Below, piece by piece: positions 6,682 to 14,984 of a stretch of 36,940 bases of DNA. The notes beneath the pieces were generated by a model that saw nothing but the letters and a program-made list of their open reading frames with translations, made no database searches and was not told the DNA's origin. Source of the DNA: an uncultured Eisenbergiella sp. (GTDB lineage: Bacteria > Bacillota > Clostridia > Lachnospirales > Lachnospiraceae); contig CAJUEL010000044.1 in the NCBI GenBank assembly GCA_910585455.1, forward strand, positions 1 through 36,940, read 5' to 3'. The position numbers and the translations under genes are program-made. The stretch's first letter is position 1. Each line of letters starts with the position of its first letter.

Positions 6682-9642
6682 ATGAAGGTAGAAAGATTTT
6701 ATGAGGACCCGCAGACATTGCATGTCGGCACCGTGGAAAACAGGTGCTACTACGTGCCCCGGTCTGCGAACGGAGAAGCGCGCAGCAGACTGCTTAGCGG
6801 AACGGACTGGAAATTCGCGTATTTCCCCTATGTGGAGGCGGCGCCGGAGGACTTTGCGGCGGCAGAATTTGAACCGGCAGATTTCGTGGACATGGAGGTG
6901 CCCAGCTGCTGGCAGATGAAGGGATATGATCAGAAGCATTACACGAACGTGCGCTATCCCTTCCCCTACGATCCGCCCTATGTGCCGGACGAGAACCCCT
7001 GCGGCGCGTACGTGAAGGAATTTGAACTGGATGAAAAGGAAGCGGGCATGCGCCGGTTTTTATACTTTGAGGGTGTGGATTCCTGCTTTTATGTGTGGGT
7101 GAACGGGGAGTTTGTGGGCTACAGTCAGGTTTCCCACAGCCCCAGCGAATTTGAGATCACCGATCAGACGAAGGTAGGGAACAACCGGCTTTGTGTGCTG
7201 GTGCTCAAATGGTGTGACGGCAGCTATTTTGAGGATCAGGACAAGCTGCGCTATTCCGGCATTTTCCGGGACGTCAGCCTGATTTTGCGTCCGGAGCAGT
7301 TTGTGCAGGATTTCACGGTGATGACGCCTGTGAACCTGGAGGATGGCAGCGGCAGGGTGAATGTGCGCTTTGACCGGATCGAAGGGACGCCGTCCATCAA
7401 TTATGAACTGCTGGATGCAGAAGGCAATTCCCTGTGTCTGGGAACGACGGACGGAACGGAGGTCAGCATTCCGGTCAGGGATGCCGTGCTGTGGAATGCG
7501 GAACAGCCCTATCAGTATGTGCTGAAAATTACCACCGAAGATGAGCTGATCGAACAGAAGGTGGGCATCCGGGATATTTCCGTGAAAAATGCCACCATTT
7601 TTATCAACGGCAAACAGGTGAAGTTTAAGGGCGTAAACCGCCACGACAGCCATCCTGTGACCGGCGCGACGGTGACAAGGGAAGATGTGATTCAGGACAT
7701 GCGCCTCATGAAGGAGTATAATGTCAACGCCATCCGCACCAGTCATTATCCCAATGCGCCCTGGTTTCCCGGGCTGTGCAGCGAATACGGCTTTTATGTG
7801 ATTGCGGAAGCGGATCTGGAAAGCCACGGCACCTGCACGATTTATGCCCCGGAGAATACCGGTCATGATAATTTCGGACTGCTGGCACAGAATCCTGACT
7901 GGGCGAAGGCGACGCTTGACAGACAGCAGCGCAATGTCATCCGGGACAAGAACGAGTGCAGCGTGATTTTCTGGTCGCTGGGCAATGAGAGCGGCTATGG
8001 CATGAATTTTGAGGATGCGGGAAAATGGGTGAAAAATTATGATCCCACCCGTTTGGTGCACTATGAATCCAGCATTTGGGAAAGTAAGGATTATAAAAAT
8101 GACGTTTCCATGCTGGATGTGATGAGCCGCATGTACGCGTCCACGGAGTGGGTAAAACAATATTGCGAGGATATCCGCACGCGTAAGCCCTTTGTGCAGT
8201 GTGAATTCATCCACGCCATGGGCAACGGCCCCGGGGATATCGAGGACTACATGGAGCAGATGTACAAATATGACAAGTTCTGCGGCGGCTTTGTCTGGGA
8301 ATGGTGCGACCATGCGACCTATGAAGGAAAAGCGGAAAACGGCACGGAAATGTACCACTATGGCGGCGATGCGGGCGAGTATCCGCATGACGGAAATTTC
8401 TGCATGGACGGACTGGTATATCCGGACAGAACGCCCCATGTGGGACTGCGGGAGTGGGGGAACGCCATCCGTCCCGTGCGCGCGCAGCTTTCGGACGGGC
8501 AGGTCATCCTGAAAAATATGCAGGATTTTGCCGATCTTTCCGACACTGTGACCGTGCGCTATGAGGTGAAAAGAGACGGCGAGGTGCTGACAGAGGGCAG
8601 CTTTGAGGACCTGTCCTGCGCCTCCCATGAGACGACGGCGATCGAGATTCCCGATCTGCAGGACTTTACGGAGGATAGGACTTACCTTAAGCTCACCTAT
8701 GTGCAGAAGCAGGATGCGCCGCTGACCCAAAAGGGACATATTCTGGGCTTTGATCAGTTTGCCCTGTTTGAGGAAACGGAAAAGGAGCTGACGCTGGAAG
8801 AATGCGGAAGCGTGACTTTAGAAGAGACGGCGGACAGCTTTGTGATCAAATCCGACCATATTTGCTACCGCTTTGGGAAGAAGAAAGCCGCCTTTATTTC
8901 CATGGAAAAGGACGGTAAGGCGATCATTGAAAAGCCTGTGGAATGGTGCGTGTTCCGCGCGCCCACGGACAATGACATGAACTGCCGCATGAACTGGGAA
9001 GAGGCGGGCTATGACAAACCCTGGGTGAAGGTTTACGAATGCAGCGCGGAGGCGGATGAAAAGACGGTGTGGATTTCCTGCAGCTTTTCGATCGCCAGCG
9101 CCTACAGACAGCCCTTCCTGCGCGCGACAGCGGAATGGGCGGTGAACGCTCAGGGCGCGGTGAAGCTGATCGTGGATGCGAAAAAAGACATGGATTTCCC
9201 GTTCCTGCCCCGTTTTGGCCTGACGTTTACGTTGCCCAAAGAGGAAGATGCGGTGCGCTATTTCGGCTATGGTCCCTTTGAAAGCTATCAGGATAAGCGC
9301 CGTGCGTCCTGGATGGACCGCTTTGAAACGACCGTTGCAGGGCTGCATGAGGATTATATCAAGCCGCAGGAAAACGGCAGCCGTTACAACTGCCATGAGG
9401 TGCAGGTGGGCAGCTTCCATGCGGCGGGCAGCAGACCCTTCTCCTTCAACGCCTCCCATTATACGGTGGAGGAGCTGGCAGGAAAAGCGCATAACTATGA
9501 GCTGGAGCAGTCCGGGCATGTGATTTTGCATCTGGATTATGCCATGAGCGGCGTGGGAAGCAATTCCTGCGGGCCGCAGCTTCTGGAGCAGTACCGGTTG
9601 AACGAAGAAAATATGCATTGGGAAATGCTGCTTTGTGATTGA
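6682..9642 (+). CDS. GH2 beta-galactosidase, LacZ type
   Basis: This 986-residue glycoside hydrolase family 2 enzyme lacks a signal peptide and so acts in the cytoplasm, cleaving terminal beta-galactosides. Domains in order: N-terminal jelly-roll (about 40-215), Ig-like domain (about 220-310), TIM barrel (about 315-605), second Ig-like domain (about 610-705), and LacZ-type beta-galactosidase small-chain domain (about 720-985). The GH2 motif NRHDSHP precedes the acid/base region WSLGNESG with E436. The nucleophile region QCEFIHAMGN carries E508. Length is close to E. coli LacZ. AGGAGG lies 5 nt before ATG 6682. It is followed after 22 nt by an SGNH hydrolase, suggesting that deacylation and galactoside cleavage work together. 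Galactose-removal specificity is inferred from the family. Confidence 0.93.
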   Translation: MKVERFYEDPQTLHVGTVENRCYYVPRSANGEARSRLLSGTDWKFAYFPYVEAAPEDFAAAEFEPADFVDMEVPSCWQMKGYDQKHYTNVRYPFPYDPPYVPDENPCGAYVKEFELDEKEAGMRRFLYFEGVDSCFYVWVNGEFVGYSQVSHSPSEFEITDQTKVGNNRLCVLVLKWCDGSYFEDQDKLRYSGIFRDVSLILRPEQFVQDFTVMTPVNLEDGSGRVNVRFDRIEGTPSINYELLDAEGNSLCLGTTDGTEVSIPVRDAVLWNAEQPYQYVLKITTEDELIEQKVGIRDISVKNATIFINGKQVKFKGVNRHDSHPVTGATVTREDVIQDMRLMKEYNVNAIRTSHYPNAPWFPGLCSEYGFYVIAEADLESHGTCTIYAPENTGHDNFGLLAQNPDWAKATLDRQQRNVIRDKNECSVIFWSLGNESGYGMNFEDAGKWVKNYDPTRLVHYESSIWESKDYKNDVSMLDVMSRMYASTEWVKQYCEDIRTRKPFVQCEFIHAMGNGPGDIEDYMEQMYKYDKFCGGFVWEWCDHATYEGKAENGTEMYHYGGDAGEYPHDGNFCMDGLVYPDRTPHVGLREWGNAIRPVRAQLSDGQVILKNMQDFADLSDTVTVRYEVKRDGEVLTEGSFEDLSCASHETTAIEIPDLQDFTEDRTYLKLTYVQKQDAPLTQKGHILGFDQFALFEETEKELTLEECGSVTLEETADSFVIKSDHICYRFGKKKAAFISMEKDGKAIIEKPVEWCVFRAPTDNDMNCRMNWEEAGYDKPWVKVYECSAEADEKTVWISCSFSIASAYRQPFLRATAEWAVNAQGAVKLIVDAKKDMDFPFLPRFGLTFTLPKEEDAVRYFGYGPFESYQDKRRASWMDRFETTVAGLHEDYIKPQENGSRYNCHEVQVGSFHAAGSRPFSFNASHYTVEELAGKAHNYELEQSGHVILHLDYAMSGVGSNSCGPQLLEQYRLNEENMHWEMLLCD

Positions 9643-9661
9643 GGAGCCGCCTGGAGGCTCC
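9643..9661 (+). other. Hairpin overlapping the SGNH ribosome binding site
   Basis: GGAGCC (9643-9648) pairs with GGCTCC (9656-9661). The stem begins directly after the GH2 stop codon, and the GGAGG ribosome binding site of the next gene (9653-9657) lies in its loop and 3' arm. A ribosome terminating on the GH2 gene would open it, giving translational coupling (inference). Confidence 0.4.
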
Positions 9662-9664
9662 GGA

Positions 9665-10333
9665 ATGGAGAATAAAATGCTGTTTCAAAATGGAGAACGT
9701 GTTGTTTTTACGGGGGATTCGGTCACGGACTTTGACCGGAAGCGCCCGGTGGGAGAAGGGCTCTGGGAAGGAGTCGGAACCGGCTATGTGCGGTTGATTC
9801 ATACCATGATCAACGCCATGTATCCGGAGGAGATCATCCGCATTTCCAATACGGGAATCGGCGGCAACAATATTCTGGATTTGCAGGCGCGCTGGCAGCA
9901 GGATGTGCTGGATTTGAAGCCGGACTGGGTAAGCATGATGATCGGCATCAACGATGTATGGCGCAGGTTTGATGAGCCGGAGGTGTTTGAAGGGCATGTA
10001 ACGCCCAAGCAGTACGAAAGCGCGTACCGGGATATTATTACGCGCACGCTGCCCCATGTCAAGGGCATGATCGTGATGACGCCCTATTTTATGGAGCCGA
10101 ACCGGGAGGATCCCATGCGCAAGGCGATGGATGAGCTGGGCGCGATCGTCAAAAGGCTGGCGGCGGAATATAACCTGCCCTGCGTGGATACCCAGCAGGT
10201 GTTTGACGAATATTTTAAGCATCGTCATCCGGATTATATCGCCTGGGACCGGGTACATCCCAATCAGGTCGGCGCGATGCTGCTGGCGCGGGCGTTTTTG
10301 AATGCGGTCGGGTTTGAGTGGAGAGTATCCTGA
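9665..10333 (+). CDS. SGNH/GDSL-family hydrolase (probable carbohydrate esterase)
   Basis: This 222-residue cytoplasmic SGNH hydrolase shows all four consensus blocks. Block I is FTGDSVTDF with nucleophile S19, block II is TGIGGNNILDL, block III is GIND, and block V is DRVHPNQ with D195 and H198. These families remove acyl groups, often acetyl, from sugars or lipids. ATG 9665 follows GGAGG at 7-nt spacing; an upstream in-frame codon at 9635 lies inside the GH2 gene and has no ribosome binding site. Its position behind the beta-galactosidase suggests deacetylation of oligosaccharides, which is an inference. Confidence 0.88.
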   Translation: MENKMLFQNGERVVFTGDSVTDFDRKRPVGEGLWEGVGTGYVRLIHTMINAMYPEEIIRISNTGIGGNNILDLQARWQQDVLDLKPDWVSMMIGINDVWRRFDEPEVFEGHVTPKQYESAYRDIITRTLPHVKGMIVMTPYFMEPNREDPMRKAMDELGAIVKRLAAEYNLPCVDTQQVFDEYFKHRHPDYIAWDRVHPNQVGAMLLARAFLNAVGFEWRVS

Positions 10334-10380
10334 ATTGTCCGGGCTTGCCTGAATCGCAACGAAAAAAGAAAAGATTTTCG

Positions 10381-10408
10381 TTACTATTCAGACGTGTCTG
10401 AATAGTAA
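10381..10408. repeat. Perfect 13-bp palindrome between SGNH and POR genes
   Basis: TTACTATTCAGAC (10381-10393) pairs with GTCTGAATAGTAA (10396-10408). Short direct repeats AAAGATTTTC flank it on both sides (about 10371-10380 and 10408-10417). No T-run follows the stem in a terminator-like position. The half-site TGAATAGTAA resembles the repeat at 75-89 and 36870-36884. It could be a dispersed extragenic palindrome or a small mobile-element relic. No clear promoter for the downstream operon was found in 10334-10478. Confidence 0.6.
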
Positions 10409-10478
10409 AAGATTTTCAACGTTAGCTATAAAATACTGTTTCCCCGTACATAATAAAAAGAAAAAAGGAAGATGTGCG

Positions 10479-11567
10479 ATGGGAACAGAAGCGATGAAAG
10501 ACAGGGGGCAGGCAATGCTCCCCTGTACAGATGAAAACGGATATTATGAAATAAGGCTGGAGAGCATTGGCGGTCTGGGCGCGAATCTCGCCGGAAAAAT
10601 GTTGGGAGAACTGGGGGCATTGACCATGGGGTTAAATGCGTCCGGTTTTTCCAGTTATGGGTCAGAAAAAAAGGGCTCGCCGGTGCGCGCCTACGTCCGA
10701 TACCGGGAGGGGGAGGGAGTAATCCTGCGCAACGCGCCGGTGATCCGTCCCCATCTGCTGGGCGTTTTTCATGAGGCGATGGCGAAGGTCTATCCCGTTT
10801 TCGCAGGGGTATTTGATCAGACGCAGATCGTGCTCAACACCTGGCTTACAAAGGAGGATGCGGCGGGCAAATACCGGATTCCAGCGGGCGTTTTGTACTG
10901 CCTGGACGCGGGCGGGCTGGCCAGACAAAACAAATGCCGCTTAAACATGGTCATGCTGGGGGCGTTGGCGGCGGCAAGCGGCTTTTTGCCGTTTTCCGGT
11001 CTGGAAAAGCTGTGTCAGGACAGTCTTGGGAAAAAATACCCGGATTTGCTGGCGGCAAATCTTTCCGGTATGAGAAGCGGCTATGAAGCCGTGGCAGGGC
11101 AGAAGGGGCTGCGCATGAGCCATGTAGAGGATACAAATGTGGATAACCTGCCAAAATCTCCGGCGGGCTGTGGATTGGACAGCATGGCAGAGCCATACGG
11201 CGGGGAGTTTGCGGGGATGATCGGAGGCGTCAATCCGATGCCGGGCAACAGCGTGCAAAACGACCTTTCCGCGGGCAGAGAGGGCTATGTGCCTGTTTTT
11301 CATCCGGAAAAATGCATCCAGTGCGGGCTGTGCGATTCCACCTGTCCGGACATGGTATTCCGGTTTGAACCGGGAGAATGGAAGGGCATGAAAACCATGA
11401 TCAATCAGGGCCCGGTCTATCAATATTGCAAAGGCTGCCTGCGCTGTGTGAGCGTGTGTCCGGTGGCGGCGCTGACAAAGGAGGAGGAGCAAAAGGCGCG
11501 CAGGGAAGGCTGGCTGGAAGCGGTAGAACGGCGAACGGCCACAGAGGAAGGAAAGGCAGGTGATTGA
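10479..11567 (+). CDS. 2-oxoacid:ferredoxin oxidoreductase, gamma-delta fusion subunit
   Basis: This 362-residue protein joins two POR subunits. Residues about 20-200 are the gamma (catalytic-accessory) domain, with ESIGGLGANLAGKML near the start and SSYGSEKKGSPVRAYVR typical of POR gamma. Residues about 270-335 are a delta-type ferredoxin domain with two 4Fe-4S motifs: C279-x2-C282-x2-C285-x3-C289 and C317-x2-C320-x2-C323-x3-C327. With the alpha-beta fusion downstream it should oxidatively decarboxylate a 2-oxoacid to an acyl-CoA and reduce ferredoxin. ATG 10479 follows AGGAAG. The next gene starts 2 nt after the stop. Pyruvate is a plausible substrate but not proven by the sequence. Confidence 0.88.
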   Translation: MGTEAMKDRGQAMLPCTDENGYYEIRLESIGGLGANLAGKMLGELGALTMGLNASGFSSYGSEKKGSPVRAYVRYREGEGVILRNAPVIRPHLLGVFHEAMAKVYPVFAGVFDQTQIVLNTWLTKEDAAGKYRIPAGVLYCLDAGGLARQNKCRLNMVMLGALAAASGFLPFSGLEKLCQDSLGKKYPDLLAANLSGMRSGYEAVAGQKGLRMSHVEDTNVDNLPKSPAGCGLDSMAEPYGGEFAGMIGGVNPMPGNSVQNDLSAGREGYVPVFHPEKCIQCGLCDSTCPDMVFRFEPGEWKGMKTMINQGPVYQYCKGCLRCVSVCPVAALTKEEEQKARREGWLEAVERRTATEEGKAGD

Positions 11568-11569
11568 AC

Positions 11570-13969
11570 ATGGAAAAGCAGAAAATTTTATTCGCAAACG
11601 GAAATGAACTCGCCGCCTGTGCCGCCCGGCAGATCCGGTATCATGTGATGGGCTATTATCCGATCACGCCCTCCACGCAGGTGGCGGAAAACCTGGATCT
11701 ATGGAGAGCGGAGGGAAAGTGCGATATCCGGCTGATCGCCGCGGAGGGGGAACACAGCGCGGCGGGCGTCTGCTACGGCGCCAGCGCGGCGGGAGGAAGA
11801 GTATTCGGAGCCACCAGCGCCAACGGGCTTTTATATGCGTTGGAGGAAATGCCCGTGCAGTCCGGCACGCGGATGCCGATGGTGATGAACGTGGCGTGCC
11901 GTACGGTATCCGGACCGCTTTGCATCAAAGGGGATCACAGCGATATCATGTATCTTTTGAACGCGGGCTGGCTGATCTTTTTTGCGCCCAGACCGCAGGC
12001 GGTCTACGATATGAACCTGATGGCGCTTAAGCTGGCGGAGGAGGTCTGCCTTCCGGCGGCGGTCGCCTACGATGGTTTTTTCACCAGTCATCAGAAACGG
12101 AAATGTCTGGTTTTTGAAGAGGATAAAACGGTACAGGACTATATCGGAAAATGGGAAAGGACCGATACCGCCCTCAATCTGAAAAATCCGGTCACGATCG
12201 GCTCTTATATGGGAGAAAAGGATATTTTACAAAACAAGTATGAGCTGCACCAGATGATGGAGTATGCGGATGCGCGTCTGGACGGACTGTTTACTGAATA
12301 TGAGGGGCTGTCAGGGCGGCGCTACCGAAAGGTGGAGGGCTACCGCGCACAGGATGCGGAATATCTGCTCGTGCTGCTGGGTTCCTCTTTTGAAACGGCG
12401 AAGGAGGCGGTGGACAGGCTGCGCAGCCAGAACGTCCGGGCGGGCGCGCTGACCCTGCAGGTGCTGCGCCCGTTTCCTGCGAAGGAGCTATGGGAAATAT
12501 GTCGGCATGCGAAATGCGTTCTGGTGGGCGACAGGCAGGACAGCTACGGCGCTGGCGGCGGCAATCTGTCTCTGGAGGTGCGGGCAGCGCTGCAGCGGTT
12601 TGGATTTTCCGGAAAGATCCGGGCAAGGGTGTACGGGCTTGGCGGGACGGACTTTTTTGTGGAGGATGCGCTGGAGCTGTTTGCGCTTTGCAGGCAGGAG
12701 CATGCAGAGGATTTCGGATATTATGGAGTTGCAAAGGAAGAGCGGGAGACCTGTGTGAAACGGGAAACGGCGGCGGAAGGGAGCGGCAGCAGAGTTGCCC
12801 GGGAGGATGCGGCAGGAGCCCATTGCGGGCTGGATGGTAAAGGCACGGGTGCCAGTCTAAGTGCGGCTATCGGCCGGACAGCAGCCAGCGGCCAGTTTCC
12901 GGCTGAGGGTCAGACTGCGGCTGCCGGGCAGATGGTCAGCAATGCCCTGGATCCGGAAGAGACCCTGCGTCAGCTCACCGTCTGCACCTACGATCCGGAA
13001 AAGCAGCAGATGCAGGTGAAGGGAGGCACGGTCAGGGACACGCTGGCGATGCCCAAACGCCTTTCGCCGGGACACGGCGCGTGTCCCGGCTGTGGCATCC
13101 CGGTCAACTTAAACCTTTTGATGCGCGGCATTGAGGGAAATGTGGTTTTCGTTTTTCATACCGGATGCGGTATGGTGGTGACGACCGCTTATCCGAAGAC
13201 TTCCTTCCGGGTGCCCTACGTGCACAATCTGTTTCAGAACGGACCGGCGACCATGGGCGGCATCATCGCCGTGTTCGAAGAAAAGCAGAAAAGAGGGGAA
13301 ATGCCCAAAGGGGATATCACCTTCGTGATGGTGAGCGGCGACGGCGGCATGGATATCGGTCTCGGTTCCGCCCTTGGCGCGGCATGCCGGAACCAGAAAA
13401 TGATTTTGTTCGAATATGATAACGGCGGCTATATGAACACGGGCTATCAGCTGTCCTATTCCACGCCCTACGGCGCCAAAAGCTCCACCTCCCATGTGGG
13501 AAAGGAGCAGTTCGGAAAAAGCTTTTTCCAGAGGGACACTGCACAGATCATGGCGGCAGCCGGTGTTTGCTATGTGGCGACCGTGGCGGAGAGCAATCCT
13601 GCAGATTTCATCCAAAAGGCCGCAAAGGCATCCGCCTACGCGAAGGAGCACGGTATGGCGTATGTGAAAGCTCTCTCTGTTTGTCCCTTAAACTGGAACA
13701 GTGAGCCTGCAGCCGGGCGGGAGGCGATTTCGGCGGCGGTGGACTGCTGCTTTTTCCCACTCTATGAGGTGGAGCAGGGCATCACCCGCTTAAGCTATGA
13801 TCCGGAGGCGCTGGGCAAAAAGATTCCCGTGACCGACTGGCTTTCCCGCATGGGCAGGACAAAGCATCTTCTGAAAGAACAATACAACGGGGTGACCGAC
13901 GCGCTGCAAAAGGAAATCGATCGTCGTTATACCCGCTTAAAGGCAAGATCGGCAGATCCGGTTTTGTAA
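11570..13969 (+). CDS. 2-oxoacid:ferredoxin oxidoreductase, alpha-beta fusion subunit
   Basis: This 799-residue protein fuses POR alpha and beta. The alpha domain (about 1-385) carries MGYYPITPSTQVAE and AAEGEHSAAGVCYGASAAG motifs, followed by the alpha C-terminal domain. A Gly/Ala/Gln-rich linker spans about 388-460. The beta domain (about 480-799) begins with LSPGHGACPGCG (C505 and C508) and contains the thiamine-diphosphate motif SGDGGMDIG (G590-D591-G592) through FEYDN. ATG 11570 is chosen: an upstream TTG at 11564 overlaps the preceding gene. Together with the gamma-delta fusion this gives the four POR functions in two polypeptides, unlike the single-chain clostridial PFOR of about 1,170 residues. 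It is probably cytoplasmic. Confidence 0.88.
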   Translation: MEKQKILFANGNELAACAARQIRYHVMGYYPITPSTQVAENLDLWRAEGKCDIRLIAAEGEHSAAGVCYGASAAGGRVFGATSANGLLYALEEMPVQSGTRMPMVMNVACRTVSGPLCIKGDHSDIMYLLNAGWLIFFAPRPQAVYDMNLMALKLAEEVCLPAAVAYDGFFTSHQKRKCLVFEEDKTVQDYIGKWERTDTALNLKNPVTIGSYMGEKDILQNKYELHQMMEYADARLDGLFTEYEGLSGRRYRKVEGYRAQDAEYLLVLLGSSFETAKEAVDRLRSQNVRAGALTLQVLRPFPAKELWEICRHAKCVLVGDRQDSYGAGGGNLSLEVRAALQRFGFSGKIRARVYGLGGTDFFVEDALELFALCRQEHAEDFGYYGVAKEERETCVKRETAAEGSGSRVAREDAAGAHCGLDGKGTGASLSAAIGRTAASGQFPAEGQTAAAGQMVSNALDPEETLRQLTVCTYDPEKQQMQVKGGTVRDTLAMPKRLSPGHGACPGCGIPVNLNLLMRGIEGNVVFVFHTGCGMVVTTAYPKTSFRVPYVHNLFQNGPATMGGIIAVFEEKQKRGEMPKGDITFVMVSGDGGMDIGLGSALGAACRNQKMILFEYDNGGYMNTGYQLSYSTPYGAKSSTSHVGKEQFGKSFFQRDTAQIMAAAGVCYVATVAESNPADFIQKAAKASAYAKEHGMAYVKALSVCPLNWNSEPAAGREAISAAVDCCFFPLYEVEQGITRLSYDPEALGKKIPVTDWLSRMGRTKHLLKEQYNGVTDALQKEIDRRYTRLKARSADPVL

Positions 13970-13998
13970 ACGAACCGATATCAGACCGCGAAAAAGGG

Positions 13999-14040
13999 AC
14001 AGGGCAGATGCCATGCGAGGAATGCATCTGCCCTGTTGTC
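13999..14040 (+). terminator. Intrinsic terminator of the POR operon
   Basis: ACAGGGCAGATGC (13999-14011) and GCATCTGCCCTGT (14024-14036) form a perfect 13-bp stem with a 12-base loop. The following TGTCTTGT is only moderately T-rich. It lies 30 nt after the POR stop. The rest of the 13970-14300 gap holds no gene, only the control region at 14157-14209. Confidence 0.7.
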
Positions 14041-14156
14041 TTGTGGCAGAAAAACGCCCAATGTCGATATGGCATCCCGCCGCTTCTGCCCGATTCCTTG
14101 CCCTGCATTCGTCACCGGCACTAAACCGACTAACACTGCGGGGAACAGTAACATTT

Positions 14157-14187
14157 TATCCATTTAAAAAAATAGAATTATCCATTC
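14157..14187 (+). promoter_or_regulatory. Repeated TATCCATT sites upstream of the GDPD-PHP genes
   Basis: TATCCATT occurs at 14157-14164 and 14179-14186, 22 nt apart, about two helical turns. The second lies inside a 19-nt element, AAAATAGAATTATCCATTC (14169-14187), that recurs with one difference at 16401-16419 before the permease gene. A possible -10 (TATGCT, 14204-14209) would place the second site over the -35 region, as for class II AraC-type activators. The YesN regulator encoded downstream is the natural candidate, by inference. Confidence 0.5.
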
Positions 14188-14300
14188 TTACCATGAGGAA
14201 AATTATGCTACCATGATGGAAGAAAGGAGGGAAAATATGCGGCTGGAAAATCATTATGGGAAATGGAACTGAGATGGAATCAGGGGAAAGGAGAAAATTT

Positions 14301-14984
14301 ATGATTACTGCACATTCCGGCTGTAACGGTACAGCGGACAATTCGAGGGAATACCTGCTACACGCAATGGAGCTTCCCGTTGATGCCTTTGAGGTTGATG
14401 TGAGAAGGGATGCGCGGGGCGCGCTGTTTCTGTCGCACGATCCTGCCAGCGAAGCGGTTGTATTTCTGGCAGATGCATTTGAAATGCTTCATGAGCATCC
14501 GGAGAAAAAAATAAACTGTGATTTAAAGCAATCCGGTTTGGAACGGGATGTGGTGGAGCTTGCCCAAAAATACGGGGTGGAAAATCAGCTGATTTTTACC
14601 GGAAGGGTGAATCCGGAGCTGTTTGTGAAGGGAAAAGCCGTATTCCCGCAGGTGCTATGGTTTGCGAATCTGGAGGTGTTCAGACCGGAGGCTGAAAAGC
14701 GGATAGAGGAAGGAATGGAGGAAGAGGCGGTACGGGAGGCATTACAGCAGGTGCTGCTTGAGATGAAGGAATATGAGACCGCAGGAATCAACTGGAGCTT
14801 TGAGATTGCCGAAAGGATATGGGAAAGGGCAAAGGAATTGGGAACCGGCATTTCGGTCTGGACGGTGAACGAAGAGCGGGATTTGAAAATCTGGCTGGAA
14901 CGGGATGTTGAGAATATCACATCAAGGAATATAGCCGGACTTTTCAGGTGCAAAAATGAAAAATCACAGGAGGATGTGAAATGA
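14301..14984 (+). CDS. Glycerophosphodiester phosphodiesterase-like protein
   Basis: This 227-residue TIM-barrel protein belongs to the GDPD/PI-PLC-like family. Catalytic positions are kept: H5 in TAHSGC, E31 and D33 in FEVDV, and H46 in LSHDP. The usual HRG is HSG and the PENT loop is replaced by ADNSREY, so substrate recognition probably differs from GlpQ/UgpQ. The C-terminal strand has SVWTVN. There is no signal peptide, so it acts in the cytoplasm. ATG 14301 follows AAAGGAG; an upstream in-frame ATG at 14256 lacks good spacing. It overlaps the PHP gene by 4 nt (ATGA), so the two are translationally coupled. Confidence 0.8.
   Translation: MITAHSGCNGTADNSREYLLHAMELPVDAFEVDVRRDARGALFLSHDPASEAVVFLADAFEMLHEHPEKKINCDLKQSGLERDVVELAQKYGVENQLIFTGRVNPELFVKGKAVFPQVLWFANLEVFRPEAEKRIEEGMEEEAVREALQQVLLEMKEYETAGINWSFEIAERIWERAKELGTGISVWTVNEERDLKIWLERDVENITSRNIAGLFRCKNEKSQEDVK

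Noticed and set aside
7060..8739. 559-codon antisense frame inside the GH2 gene
   Set aside because: It mirrors the codon pattern of the beta-galactosidase, whose catalytic motifs are intact on the plus strand. It has no ribosome binding site or family resemblance.
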